Positions 33,810 to 41,675 are shown, counted from the stretch's first letter. The stretch is DNA of 64,000 nt from Geodermatophilus aquaeductus (GCF_900182545.1 NZ_FXTJ01000004.1:248001-312000); one strand, 5' to 3'. The notes: a model not told the origin generated them from the sequence alone. A program made the numbers and translations.

Positions 33810-34397
33810 TCAGCCGGCGCCCGGTCCGGCCGGGCGGGCGCCGGCGGGGTGCCAGAACGCGGCGACCAGCAGCAGCACGCCGAAGGCGGCGATCTGCGCG
33901 CCGAGCACGAGGGAGAGGACGAGCACGGTGGCCTGGGGCCAGACGATCGCGATCACGCCGATGAGCACGTTCACCGCGCCGGCGAGCGCCAGCCACCCCC
34001 AGCCGGGGACCTCGTCGCGGGCGACCACGGCGACGCCGACCCGGGTGGCGCCGTGGGTGATCAGCGTCAGGCCGGTGATCACGGCCAGCGCCACCAGGGT
34101 GATGCCGGGCCACGCGATGGCGAGGACGCCCCCGACGGCCAGGACGGCACCGAGGAGCACCGAGGCCCAGCGCCGGTGCCCGGCGCCGGCCCACCCGAGG
34201 GAGAGCTCCAGCAGCCCGCCGACGACGAAGGAGAGCCCGACCAGCAGGGCCAGGGTGCGCGCCGCGGCGACCGGCGAGAAGAGCAGGACGACGCCCAGCA
34301 CGACGGCGGACAGGCCGAGCAGACCGACGACGACGCGCACGCCGGTGTGCCGGTCCGGGGTGGCCCGCACGTGCTGGCCCGAGACGTTCGCGGTCAT
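33810..34397 (-). CDS. HdeD family acid-resistance-type membrane protein
   Basis: The 195-aa product is an integral membrane protein with six helices in three pairs, the HdeD/DUF308 pattern (GLLGLSAVVLGVVLLFSPVAA, SVLLGAVLAVGGVLAIAWPGIT, AGAVNVLIGVIAIVWPQAT). E. coli HdeD aids acid resistance at high cell density; here the role is likely general stress. ATG 34397 has a GGGAGGAG ribosome-binding site. It is divergent from a small lipoprotein gene and shares with it the inverted-repeat operator at 34460-34476. Confidence 0.9.
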   Translation of the reverse strand: MTANVSGQHVRATPDRHTGVRVVVGLLGLSAVVLGVVLLFSPVAAARTLALLVGLSFVVGGLLELSLGWAGAGHRRWASVLLGAVLAVGGVLAIAWPGITLVALAVITGLTLITHGATRVGVAVVARDEVPGWGWLALAGAVNVLIGVIAIVWPQATVLVLSLVLGAQIAAFGVLLLVAAFWHPAGARPAGPGAG

Positions 34398-34431
34398 GCC
34401 GGCTCCTCCCCGGTCGGGTCCGTGCCGAACG

Positions 34432-34505
34432 ACCCTGTCGCCGTCGGTGCCGGCCGACCTCATCCCCCGGGGATGACGCCCCGACCCGCCGGCGCGCGGC
34501 ACCGT
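34432..34505. promoter_or_regulatory. bidirectional MalT-box-like operator, HdeD and lipoprotein genes
   Basis: The box TCATCC-CCCGG-GGATGA occupies 34460-34476 with both half-sites perfect. To the left, after 22 nt, is CAGGGT (minus strand, 34437-34432) for the HdeD gene. To the right, after 23 nt, is CACCGT (34500-34505), 7 nt before the lipoprotein ATG. One site thus appears to drive both divergent genes. Confidence 0.65.
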
Positions 34506-34511
34506 TCGGGC

Positions 34512-34976
34512 ATGTCGAAGCGCGTGGCCGCGGTGCTGACCCTCGCCGTCGGGGTGGGACTCGCCGCCTGCTCCTCGGGATCGGACTCCGGGACCCCCGC
34601 GGCGAGCACCGCGGCATCGTCCGCCGCATCGTCCGCGGCATCGTCCGGCGGCGCCGAGGTGTGCGACGCCGCCGGCGACCTCCGCACGTCGCTGGCGGCA
34701 CTGGGGGACGTCCCGGTGGTCCAGGAGGGCACCGCCGCGCTCGGGACGGCGTGGACGACGGTCCAGGACGACTGGGGACAGTTCGCCGACGCCGCCCGCG
34801 CCGAGTACGGCGACCAGGTCGAGGGCGTCCAGGCCCAGGCCGACGCCGTCGGGCAGGCCCTCGACGCCGCCCAGGCCGACCCGTCCGCCGGCACGCTGGC
34901 GACCACGGCCACCGCCGTCAGCGCCTTCGTGCAGTCGGCCGGCGGCCTCGTCGACGAGGCCGGCTCCGGCTGCTGA
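34512..34976 (+). CDS. small secreted lipoprotein
   Basis: This 154-aa protein has a signal peptide with lipobox LAAC at about residues 17-20, a Ser/Ala linker with three near-identical ASS-A-ASSAAS units, and a mature helical domain (DLRTSLAALGDVPVVQEGTAALGTAW, TVQDDWGQFADAARAEYGDQVEGVQ). Two cysteines flank the mature domain (GAEVCDAAG and the C-terminal SGC). It should be anchored to the outer leaflet of the membrane. Family unknown. It appears leaderless and under the shared operator at 34460. Confidence 0.8.
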   Translation: MSKRVAAVLTLAVGVGLAACSSGSDSGTPAASTAASSAASSAASSGGAEVCDAAGDLRTSLAALGDVPVVQEGTAALGTAWTTVQDDWGQFADAARAEYGDQVEGVQAQADAVGQALDAAQADPSAGTLATTATAVSAFVQSAGGLVDEAGSGC

Positions 34977-34992
34977 GGAACGCGCGCGTTCT

Positions 34993-35037
34993 TCGTCCGC
35001 ATCGGATGAGGACCGCAGGCGCTCCCTTCCCGAGGGT
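34993..35037 (+). promoter_or_regulatory. MalT-box-like inverted repeat and -10, CMD gene
   Basis: TCGTCC-GCATC-GGATGA at 34993-35009, a 22-nt gap, then GAGGGT at 35032-35037. The predicted start of transcription is about 24 nt before ATG 35069, which has its own AGGAGG. Confidence 0.6.
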
Positions 35038-35068
35038 GGACGCGCAGTCCCCGTCCTCAGGAGGAGCC

Positions 35069-35431
35069 ATGACCCAGACCGCCCCGGACAACGCCCTCGG
35101 CCGCATCGCCCAGGGAGACGCCCCGGTCCTCGAGACCCTGCTGTCGATGAACCTCGACGCGCTGGAGCGTTCGGGCCTCGACGACGAGACCTACCTGCTC
35201 GTCCGGCTGGCCGCCCTGGTGGCGATGGACGCGCCACCGATGTCCTACCTGATCACCCTCGGGGCCGCCGCGGAGACCGGCATGACCGTCGAGCAGGCGC
35301 AGGCGGTCCTGGTCGCGATCGCCCCCGTCGTCGGCAGCGCCCGGGTGACCGCGGCGGCCGGCAACATCCTGCGCGGGGTGATGGGTGCGGCTGCGATCGC
35401 CGACTCGATCCCCGAGCAGCGCTCGCGGTAG
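35069..35431 (+). CDS. carboxymuconolactone decarboxylase (CMD) fold protein
   Basis: The 120-aa product resembles small CMD-family proteins (LSMNLDALERSGLDDETYLLVRLAALVAMDAPPMSY, then TGMTVEQAQAVLVAIAPVVGSARVTAAAGNILRG). The redox CxxC pair of AhpD-type members is absent, so a peroxidase role is unlikely. These cysteine-free forms are common near stress genes in actinobacteria; function unknown. The AGGAGGAG ribosome-binding site is ideal. A very strong terminator follows. Confidence 0.82.
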   Translation: MTQTAPDNALGRIAQGDAPVLETLLSMNLDALERSGLDDETYLLVRLAALVAMDAPPMSYLITLGAAAETGMTVEQAQAVLVAIAPVVGSARVTAAAGNILRGVMGAAAIADSIPEQRSR

Positions 35432-35439
35432 GCCCGGCC

Positions 35440-35491
35440 GCACGGCACCGGTCCTGCTCCGGGGAGTCCCGGGGCAGGACCGGTGCCGTGC
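35440..35491. terminator. perfect 18-bp-stem bidirectional terminator
   Basis: The arms 35440-35457 and 35474-35491 are exact inverse complements (GCACGGCACCGG.. with ..CCGGTGCCGTGC). The 16-nt loop is itself partly paired (CCGGG/CCCGG). It lies between the CMD gene and the convergent PLDc_N/SHOCT gene. Confidence 0.9.
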
Positions 35492-35538
35492 GCTGACGAT
35501 CACGGGGACGACTCCCCCCGGGGACGGAGGGGCCGGGG

Positions 35539-35913
35539 TCAGCTGCGCGCGGACGGGACCAGCTGCTCGTACTCGGCGGGCGTGATGGTCCCCTTCTGCA
35601 GCAGCTCGCGGGCCTTGGCGCCCTGCTGGGCGTCCGCGGCGGCCGCCACCGACCGGATGTGGTCGTCGGTCGCCAGCCGCCGCCGCTCGAGCGCGGCGGC
35701 GGACCGCTCGGCCATCCCGTGGCCCTGCCCCACGAGGTAGGCGAACACCCCGAGCATGGGCAGCACCAGGGTGACGACGACCCAGGCCGTCTTCGCCCAG
35801 CCGCCGATGTCGCGCCGCGAGAACAGGTCCCCGTACACGCGGAACAGCAGCAGGAACCACAGGATCCAGCCGAAGAGGATCAGCGTGGTCCAGAACAGGT
35901 CGAGCAGGGGCAT
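35539..35913 (-). CDS. PLDc_N and SHOCT domain membrane protein
   Basis: This 124-aa protein has two N-terminal helices of the PLDc_N type (FWTTLILFGWILWFLLLFRVY, TAWVVVTLVLPMLGVFAYLV) and a C-terminal SHOCT motif (KARELLQKGTITPAEYEQL). Such proteins are frequent, uncharacterised members of actinobacterial stress islands and may oligomerise through SHOCT. ATG 35913 has a GAGGAGG ribosome-binding site. The operator at 35973 lies 60 bp upstream. Confidence 0.87.
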   Translation of the reverse strand: MPLLDLFWTTLILFGWILWFLLLFRVYGDLFSRRDIGGWAKTAWVVVTLVLPMLGVFAYLVGQGHGMAERSAAALERRRLATDDHIRSVAAAADAQQGAKARELLQKGTITPAEYEQLVPSARS

Positions 35914-35944
35914 GGGTCCTCCTCGGGAGCGGTGGGCTGGCCCG

Positions 35945-35989
35945 ATCGTGGGCGGGACGCCGCCGGGGAGGCTCATCCCGGCGGGATGA
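35945..35989 (-). promoter_or_regulatory. MalT-box-like inverted repeat and -10, PLDc_N/SHOCT gene
   Basis: TCATCC-CGGCG-GGATGA at 35973-35989 with perfect half-sites, a 22-nt gap, then CACGAT on the minus strand at 35950-35945. The spacing to the start codon (60 bp) equals that at the CMD gene. Confidence 0.65.
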
Positions 35990-36025
35990 GGTCGGCGCGA
36001 GCGTGTCCCCCGGGGACCCCGCCGC

Positions 36026-36256
36026 TCAGGGGGCGCCGGGGTCGAGCGGGTCGGGCCCGGCCACGCGGACCTCCAGCAGGTCCAGGCCCAGGCTGCGCAG
36101 TCGTTGCAGCACGCCGTGCAGCCCCGACTGGTCGGTCGCCGCCGTCCGCAGGACGGTCAGGGCCGGTTCCTCGCCGAGGTCCTCGGCGCCGATCTCCTCG
36201 AGCAGGTCGGCCGGGACCGGGCCGCGCACCCGGAGCTCGTACACCTGACGTCCCAT
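36026..36256 (-). CDS. small soluble protein, paralogue of the 37.0-kb gene
   Basis: The 76-aa product is unrecognised. It reads like a small alpha/beta domain: VYELRVRGPVPADLLEEIGAE, a central PALTVLRTAATDQSGLHGVLQRL, and a final strand LDLLEVRVAG. It shares the pattern YELRV...L..VL.RL....(L/V).(L/V)LE(V/I)R with the protein encoded at 37052-37429, so the two are probably paralogues. The ATG has an AGGAGG ribosome-binding site. Function unknown. Confidence 0.7.
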   Translation of the reverse strand: MGRQVYELRVRGPVPADLLEEIGAEDLGEEPALTVLRTAATDQSGLHGVLQRLRSLGLDLLEVRVAGPDPLDPGAP

Positions 36257-36310
36257 CGTGCGCCCTCCTGGTGATCGGTCCGGACCGGCGTTCCGCGGGC
36301 ACCCTCCCCC

Positions 36311-36338
36311 GGGTCGGCTCCGGCCGGAGCCGACCCGG
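36311..36338. terminator. 28-bp perfect palindrome downstream of the DUF7144 gene
   Basis: The arm CGGGTCGGCTCCGG (36311-36324) is followed directly by its exact inverse complement (36325-36338). As RNA it gives a 12-bp stem with a 4-nt loop. It lies 104 bp downstream of the DUF7144 stop and 55 bp upstream of the next minus-strand gene. Confidence 0.6.
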
Positions 36339-36442
36339 CCGGCCAGCGGTCCGCCGACCCTCGCGGGACGACAGGCGTGCTCCGGAGGGTGACCACGAGC
36401 CCCGATGCCGGGGCCGCCGACGGCGGCACCCGGGGGTGGCGC

Positions 36443-36886
36443 TCAGCGGTAGCTCTTGACCTCCCGGCCGTGGACGATGATCGCGAAGATCACGATGACG
36501 TCGATGGTGATCATGATGACCGACCACAGCGGGTAGGCGGAGATGAACACCAGGTTCGCCAGCGCGCTGACCAGGGCGATCCCGACGCCGACGACGCGGG
36601 CGACCATGTTGCCGGCGAGCAGTCCCAGGCCGGCGAGGACGCCGATGACGCCGATCGCGAGGTGGATCCAGCCCCAGGTGTTGTAGTCCACGTCCACCAC
36701 GAGACCGCCCGAGGTGACCGCGTAGAAGCCGTCGTCGAAGAGGGCCACCAGCCCCTCGACGATCTGGAAGGCGCCCAGCGTGATGAGCATGACGCCGGCG
36801 AAGACGACCCAGCCCGCCCAGCCCGACATGGGCTCGCGGTTCGGGACGCCGGTCTCCGTGGGATCGCGGTGCGAGGTGTCCGTCAT
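36443..36886 (-). CDS. DUF7144-type four-helix membrane protein
   Basis: This 147-aa integral membrane protein has four helices (WVVFAGVMLITLGAFQIVEGLVALF, GWIHLAIGVIGVLAGLGLLAG, VVGVGIALVSALANLVFISAYP, VIMITIDVIVIFAIIVHG). The GWIHLAIGV and FISAYPLWSV motifs are typical of the actinobacterial family often annotated DUF7144. Function unknown, commonly found in stress clusters. ATG 36886 is preceded by GGAGG at 8 nt. Confidence 0.85.
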   Translation of the reverse strand: MTDTSHRDPTETGVPNREPMSGWAGWVVFAGVMLITLGAFQIVEGLVALFDDGFYAVTSGGLVVDVDYNTWGWIHLAIGVIGVLAGLGLLAGNMVARVVGVGIALVSALANLVFISAYPLWSVIMITIDVIVIFAIIVHGREVKSYR

Positions 36887-36968
36887 CTGGCTGTCCTCCG
36901 AGGTCCGCCCCCGGCTCCGGCCGTCCCGGGAGGGCGGTCGGGCGGGGGTTCCGATGGCGTGCGACGAC

Positions 36969-37013
36969 AGCGTGGGACCCGGGCCGCGGCGGGGCATCGT
37001 CCGCCCTGCATGA
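36969..37013 (-). promoter_or_regulatory. MalT-box-like inverted repeat and -10, DUF7144 gene
   Basis: TCGTCC-GCCCT-GCATGA at 36997-37013 (one mismatch in one half-site), a 22-nt gap, then CACGCT on the minus strand at 36974-36969. The predicted leader is about 76 nt. Confidence 0.5.
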
Positions 37014-37051
37014 GACGCGGCAGCGGGAGACCGCCGGTGTCGTGCCCGGGC

Positions 37052-37429
37052 TCACCGGGTCCAGGGGCGGGCCGCGCGGGGTCCCCGCGGTGCCGCCCGG
37101 AACGGAACGACGACGCCGTCCCCGCCCGGCGGCGGGTCCCCGGACGTCCCGGGGGACGCGTCCGGTCCCGCGGGCGGGGAGCCGCCGTCCCGGTGCCGTC
37201 CGTCCGGGCACCGGCGGATCTCCAGCACCTGCACGTCGCGCTCGGTCAGCCGGACGAGCACCTCGGCGAGGTCGCGGTCGGCGGGGACCCGCAACCGGTA
37301 CACCGCCCGGCGCGGCACGACGGTGGGCCTGACGGGAACGCGGAAGGTGGACAGCGCCGCGGCGCCCACGTGGGTCCCCACGCGGAGCTCGTACCGGATG
37401 CGCGCCGCTGCCACGTCCTCCGATGCCAC
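37052..37429 (-). CDS. small soluble protein, paralogue of the 36.0-kb gene
   Basis: The 125-aa product has an N-terminal domain RIRYELRVGTHVGAAAL, AVYRLRVPADRDLAEVLVRLTERDVQVLEIRR, similar in pattern to the 76-aa protein at 36026-36256. A disordered Pro/Gly/Asp-rich tail of about 45 residues follows. The alternating strands and one helix suggest an ACT-like fold, but this is a guess. GTG 37429 has GGGAGG 9 nt upstream; GTG 37414 is an alternative. The operator at 37520 lies upstream. Confidence 0.65.
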   Translation of the reverse strand: MASEDVAAARIRYELRVGTHVGAAALSTFRVPVRPTVVPRRAVYRLRVPADRDLAEVLVRLTERDVQVLEIRRCPDGRHRDGGSPPAGPDASPGTSGDPPPGGDGVVVPFRAAPRGPRAARPWTR

Positions 37430-37490
37430 GTCCTCGGACCTCCCTGCCCACGGGCCGGCGGGCGGGGTCCTCCCCGCCAGCTGCGCCCCG

Positions 37491-37536
37491 AGCCTGGAGG
37501 GGAGGACGGGGAGCGCGCCTCCTCCTGCGGGGAGGA
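37491..37536 (-). promoter_or_regulatory. MalT-box-like inverted repeat and -10, 37.4-kb gene
   Basis: TCCTCC-TGCGG-GGAGGA at 37520-37536 with perfect symmetrical half-sites (GGAGGA version), a 23-nt gap, then CAGGCT on the minus strand at 37496-37491. It lies just after the LAL regulator gene, so a contribution to termination cannot be excluded. Confidence 0.5.
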
Positions 37537-37548
37537 GAGCCCGCGGAC

Positions 37549-40221
37549 TCAGAGCAGCCCGCGCTCGCGTGCCCTCCGGACCGCCTGGTGGCGGCGGCTC
37601 ACGGCGAGCTTGCGCAGGATGCTCCGGATGTGCGTGCGCACCGTGTTCACCGAGATGGACATGGCCGCCGCGATCTCGCCGGTGGAGAGCACCTCCGCCA
37701 GGTGGCTCAGCACCTCCGTCTCGCGGTCGCTCAGCTGCTGCACCACCTCGGCCGCCGACGCCGCGGTCCGCTCACCCGGGACCGCCGGCACGGCACCGCT
37801 CGACGGGTCGACCCACGCCCCGGGGCCCCGCAGCCGGGGGTGGGTGCGCAGGAGCCGCCGCACCTCCGGCGGGGTGTCGACGAACGGCCAGCGCAGCAGC
37901 TCCGGGCGCGCGCGGTCCAGCGCTCCGGCGAGCTGCTCCGCCGCCGCGGGCACGTCACCGCGCCCCAGGAGCTGCCAGGCCCGCACGACCGCCGACTCGA
38001 CCACCTCCGACAGCGACCCCGCTGACCGCCCGCCGACCTCCACCGGCCCGCCGGGCGGACCGAGGAACGCCTGCAGGCTCCGGCTCCAGGGCTCGTCGCG
38101 GCCCCGGTCCCGGAGGATCGCGAGTCCGTCCTCCACGTGCCCGCGGGCGACTGCCAGCCGCACCACCTCGGTGACGACCTGCTCGGCCGTCCACCGCGGC
38201 AGGAGGTCGCCCTCCAGGTGGGGGCGCAGGGCCTGCTCGGCGCGCTCGAACTCGTGTCGCAGACGGTGGTGCTGGGCCTGCAGCACGGCCTGCAGCGGGT
38301 CCGGGCCCGCCGCTCCCGGTGCGGCCGCGCGCGTCCGCGCCCGGGCCCGGCCCAGCCAGTCCCGCGACTCGGCCGGCGCGTAGCGGCGGAGGTGGACCCA
38401 GGCCTGCGCGGTCGCGGCGTCGGGGTCGCGCGCCGTCTCCTCGGCGCCGTCCTCGGTGGCCAGCGCCTCGGCGGTCCGGACGAGCTGGGTGGCCCGGGTC
38501 AGGTGTCCCTCGAGCGCCTCGAGCAGGGCGAGGGTGCCGAGTGCGCGCCTCCGCAGGCGGCGGGAGCCCGCGGTGTGCGCCGTCGCGGCCGCCGCCCGCA
38601 GCACGGGGAGCAGCTGCCGCGTGGGCGCGTCGGTCCGGAGGACGGCGGCCGAGCGCACGTGGGCCAGCACCGCGGTGCTCTCGCTGCGCGCCCGGTGCTC
38701 CTCCTCGGGCAGCCCGGCGACCAGGGCGGTGGCGTCCTCGGCCCGGTCGCGCAGCGTGGCCGGCGGGACCCCGGTCCGCGCGTCGGCGACCAGGCAGGCG
38801 AGGCCGGCCGACAGGCGCAGGGGCAGCCGGCCGCCCTCTGCGGCGGCCCTCCCCGCCGCCGCGAGGTCGGCCGGGTCCGGGCCGTCGCCCGCGGCGAGGG
38901 CCACGACCGTCCGGACCACCGCGGCCTCGGGACCGTGCACGCCGGGCGGCAGGGACCGCAGCCCGTGCAGCGCGGCGTCGGTCCCGTGCACGAGCAGGCG
39001 CGGGACGAGCAGGTCGTCGACGAGCAGCCGGCTGACGGACCCCCAGTCCTCCGCGGCGACCGCGTGCGCCACCGCCGTCCGGGGCCGCCCCTCCGCGGCG
39101 TACCAGGCGGCGCACGTCCGGTGCAGGGCGGCCAGGTCCGCCGGGTGCTCGTAGGCGAGCTGCGCCTGCAGCATCTCGCGGAAGAGCGGGTGGACGCGCA
39201 GACCGCCGGGCGCGCCCGGCGACAGCTCGACGAACGCGTTGGCGTGCGCCAGGCCCGTCAGGACGCGCCGGGTGTTGCGGCGGCCGCTCAGCCGGTCCAC
39301 GAGGTCGGGCCACAGCTCTGGGGTCACGCTCGTGCGCAGCAGGACCCGCCGGACACCGGCCGGCTGACCCTCGAGGACCTCCGCGAACAGGTACTGGGCG
39401 ACGCTGCCGTCGTCGTGCGCCAGCGACGTGACCAGCCGCTCGGGCGGCGTGCCCTGCTTCAGGCGCGCGGCGGCGAGCCGCAGGCCGACCGCCCAGCCCT
39501 CGGCCTCCGCGCACAGGGCCCGCGCGGCCTCGTCGGTCACCGGGACGCCCGTCGCGGCGAACAGGTCCCGGGTCTCCTCGGCGGTGAAGGCCAGCTGGTC
39601 GCCGCGGATCTCGGACATCGTGCCGTCGAGCCGGTAGCGGTGCAGGGGCAGCGGCGGGTCGGCCCGGCCGCACACCACCAGCCGCAGCCGGCTGCCCGCG
39701 TGCCGGAGGAGCAGGTCGAGGCCCGCCGCGATGGACCGGTCGGTGAGGTGGTCGGCGTCGTCGAGGACCAGGACGACGGGGCGGGCGCACGCGGCGACGT
39801 CGGCCACCAGGCGCGGCACCAGCGAGGCGCCCGGCGGCTCGCCCGGGACCGGGGCGGGGACGTCCGACACGGGCACGCCGACGCGGGCCAGTGCCTCGAC
39901 GACGTAGCTCCAGAACACGGCGGGGTCGTCGTCGTAGCCGTCCAGGGTCAGCCAGGCGACCGGCCGTCCCGGGCCCTGGTCCTGCCGCCAGGAGGAGGCC
40001 AGCACGGTCTTGCCCGAACCCGCGGGACCACTGAGCAGGGTGAGCGGGGAACGCTGCACCTCCGCCGTCAGCAGGTCCGTCGGGCGCCGCCGCAGGACGG
40101 TGGCCGCCGCCCGCACGGGTGGCGCGAGCTTGGTCTCCAGCAGGGGCGGTCCCCCGCGCCCGGCCGTCCCCGCCGGCCGGACCGGCGCGGGAGGCCGTCC
40201 TGGCGCCGGGGACCTCATCAT
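37549..40221 (-). CDS. MalT-like LuxR family regulator (LAL, STAND ATPase)
   Basis: The 890-aa protein has the MalT architecture: an N-terminal segment LLETKLAPPVRAAATVLRR, a STAND/AAA NTPase with Walker A GPAGSGKT at about residues 65-72 and Walker B VVLVLDDADHL, a winged-helix part, a long helical-repeat (TPR-like) region, and a C-terminal LuxR helix-turn-helix (LSDRETEVLSHLA, then VNTVRTHIRSILRKLAV). The last segment resembles MalT (THIRNLYQKLGV). Such proteins bind an inducer and ATP, oligomerise and activate promoters. I infer that it controls the surrounding inverted repeats, whose half-site GGA(T/G)GA equals the MalT-box core. Inducer unknown. The ATG start is supported by GGGAG upstream. 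Confidence 0.92.
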   Translation of the reverse strand: MMRSPAPGRPPAPVRPAGTAGRGGPPLLETKLAPPVRAAATVLRRRPTDLLTAEVQRSPLTLLSGPAGSGKTVLASSWRQDQGPGRPVAWLTLDGYDDDPAVFWSYVVEALARVGVPVSDVPAPVPGEPPGASLVPRLVADVAACARPVVLVLDDADHLTDRSIAAGLDLLLRHAGSRLRLVVCGRADPPLPLHRYRLDGTMSEIRGDQLAFTAEETRDLFAATGVPVTDEAARALCAEAEGWAVGLRLAAARLKQGTPPERLVTSLAHDDGSVAQYLFAEVLEGQPAGVRRVLLRTSVTPELWPDLVDRLSGRRNTRRVLTGLAHANAFVELSPGAPGGLRVHPLFREMLQAQLAYEHPADLAALHRTCAAWYAAEGRPRTAVAHAVAAEDWGSVSRLLVDDLLVPRLLVHGTDAALHGLRSLPPGVHGPEAAVVRTVVALAAGDGPDPADLAAAGRAAAEGGRLPLRLSAGLACLVADARTGVPPATLRDRAEDATALVAGLPEEEHRARSESTAVLAHVRSAAVLRTDAPTRQLLPVLRAAAATAHTAGSRRLRRRALGTLALLEALEGHLTRATQLVRTAEALATEDGAEETARDPDAATAQAWVHLRRYAPAESRDWLGRARARTRAAAPGAAGPDPLQAVLQAQHHRLRHEFERAEQALRPHLEGDLLPRWTAEQVVTEVVRLAVARGHVEDGLAILRDRGRDEPWSRSLQAFLGPPGGPVEVGGRSAGSLSEVVESAVVRAWQLLGRGDVPAAAEQLAGALDRARPELLRWPFVDTPPEVRRLLRTHPRLRGPGAWVDPSSGAVPAVPGERTAASAAEVVQQLSDRETEVLSHLAEVLSTGEIAAAMSISVNTVRTHIRSILRKLAVSRRHQAVRRARERGLL

Positions 40222-40312
40222 CGGTCACTCCCTGCTGTCGACGGCGCGGACCGGTACCGCTCCCGCCGGCCGCCGGCCGCCGGGACACGCTCCCGCCCGG
40301 AGGCCGCTGACG

Positions 40313-40357
40313 AGCGTCCTCCCGGGAGGACGGCGGCACCCCACCCGTACCGGGTGA
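40313..40357 (-). promoter_or_regulatory. degenerate MalT-box-like site upstream of the LAL gene
   Basis: CCACCC-GTACC-GGGTGA at 40341-40357 keeps the 17-bp length and symmetry but deviates from GGA(T/G)GA. After 22 nt comes GACGCT on the minus strand (40318-40313). It could provide autoregulation. A separate 18-bp palindrome, CGTCCTCCC/GGGAGGACG, overlaps at 40315-40332. Confidence 0.35.
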
Positions 40358-40498
40358 GGGAGGTCCGCAGCCGGCTCCCGCTCGTCCGCCCGGGACGATC
40401 CCGCAGCCGCCGGTGGGCGTCACCCTCGTGGGTCCGGTGCCCCCGGCCGCGGTCCTCGCGGACGGGCTGGAACCGTCCGTCCCCGAGGAGCAGAGACC

Positions 40499-41140
40499 AT
40501 GTCCCGGTCCATCCGCGATGACATCCCGGCGACGCCGGTGCCCGATGAGATGCCCGTCCTGGCTCGCGGCAGGCACCGGACCCCGGCTCAGGGTGCCTGC
40601 TTCATGGAGTACACGGCCCTCCTGGCCGGTGAGCGGTTCACCGACGCGCCGCGCTGCGTCGACGAGGAGCTGGCCGCCGTCCTCCGCGGCGCCAACGACC
40701 GGCTGTCCGACGCCGACCGTCCCCTCCTGGTGCCGCTGCTCGGGCGCGCGATCGGCCTCGGGATCGGGCGGCCGCCGCCGGGCCCGAGGGGCCTGGGACG
40801 CGCCGCGGCCCGCTACCGCCGCGAGGTGGCCGCCCCCTACCAGCGCGCCGCGGCCCGCCTGTGCCGGGACGTGACGCACCGCTTCGTGGCGTCGCTGGGC
40901 GGCCCGCCCCCACGGGCCCCGCGGGCCTGGTCCGGGCGGCGCGGGGAACTCGCGCAGGTGTTCTGGGACTCGATGGGCGAGCCCGCCGCACCGGCGACGT
41001 CCCGGGAGTTCGTCCTGCGGCTGCTCGAGCGGCTGTCGGTCCTGCACGAGTGCTACGAACGGGCCGTGGACGACCTCCGGGCCACCCGCACGGAGGCGGC
41101 CGGTCCCGTGCCGGCCGCCGGGGGCGGGCACGGGACCTGA
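40499..41140 (+). CDS. conserved hypothetical protein divergent from the LAL gene
   Basis: The 213-aa soluble protein belongs to an uncharacterised actinobacterial type with the motif GACFMEYTALLAGERFTDAPRC and ANDRLSDADRPLLVPLLGRAIGL. These are helical and include a conserved Cys pair. The C-terminal half (EFVLRLLERLSVLHECYERAVDDL) is also helical. ATG 40499 has a GAGGAG ribosome-binding site. It starts 277 bp from the LAL gene in the opposite direction and may belong to the same regulatory unit, though I found no good box at the expected distance. Function unknown. Confidence 0.75.
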   Translation: MSRSIRDDIPATPVPDEMPVLARGRHRTPAQGACFMEYTALLAGERFTDAPRCVDEELAAVLRGANDRLSDADRPLLVPLLGRAIGLGIGRPPPGPRGLGRAAARYRREVAAPYQRAAARLCRDVTHRFVASLGGPPPRAPRAWSGRRGELAQVFWDSMGEPAAPATSREFVLRLLERLSVLHECYERAVDDLRATRTEAAGPVPAAGGGHGT

Positions 41141-41165
41141 CGCCGGGCACGGGAGGGGGCACCGC

Positions 41166-41675
41166 TCAGCCGGGGTCGGGCGGCGCGCTCCCCTCCTGCA
41201 GCAGGTGGCGGTCCAGGCGCAGCCGGACGAGCACGCGCCGGAGCGGGGGCGAGGCCCCGTGCAGGGTGATCCGGCGGCCGTGGCGCAGCGTCCGGTGGTA
41301 GGCGGCGAGCAGGCCGCGCAGCCCCGCCTCGTCGATGCCGGTCAGCCCGCTGACGTCGACGGTCCAGCTCGGGTGGGGGGCGCGCAGGATCGCCGAGACG
41401 GCGTCGTGGAGCGCGGAGGTGGCGCGGGCGTCCAGCGGCCCGGTCAGGGTCAGCCGGCCGGTGACCAGGTCGAGGTGCACCACGGACTCCACCGCCCCGG
41501 CGGCGGCTCCGGTCACCGGACGAGGGCGGCCCCGGGACGGGCGCGCGCTCTCCCCCGCTCCCCTGCGGCGGGCCGCCGGGAGGCGGCGCGGTCGGTCCGG
41601 TCCCGGGACGGGGCCCGGCCCGGGACGGACGACGGACGGCCCGGCGGACGTCGTCTCCGCGGGATCGGCTGCCAC
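41166..41675 (-). CDS. STAS domain protein
   Basis: This 169-aa protein has a disordered, Arg/Pro-rich N-terminal 75 residues and a C-terminal STAS domain (VVHLDLVTGRLTLTGPLDARATSALHDAV, TVDVSGLTGIDEAGLRGLLAAYHRTL). In anti-anti-sigma factors the residue after ID is a phosphorylatable Ser/Thr; here it is Glu (IDEAG), which mimics phosphorylation. GTG 41675 follows AGGAGG. It lies next to the SulP transporter gene on the same strand, so it may instead be a free STAS partner of SulP. Confidence 0.82.
   Translation of the reverse strand: MAADPAETTSAGPSVVRPGPGPVPGPDRPRRLPAARRRGAGESARPSRGRPRPVTGAAAGAVESVVHLDLVTGRLTLTGPLDARATSALHDAVSAILRAPHPSWTVDVSGLTGIDEAGLRGLLAAYHRTLRHGRRITLHGASPPLRRVLVRLRLDRHLLQEGSAPPDPG

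Noticed and set aside
30097-34476. A very long plus-strand open frame of about 1459 codons.
   Set aside because: It passes through the quinone oxidoreductase, GNAT and MFS genes in a wrong frame or strand. There is no coherent domain.
36376-36392. CGTGCT-CCGGA-GGGTGA upstream of the 36.2-kb small gene as a box.
   Set aside because: The left half is not conserved and no NANNNT is found at the required distance.
40315-40332. 18-bp palindrome CGTCCTCCC/GGGAGGACG as a member of the box family.
   Set aside because: The half-sites TCCTCC and GGAGGA are separated by 2 bp, not 5. I count it as a separate structure that overlaps the candidate LAL promoter.
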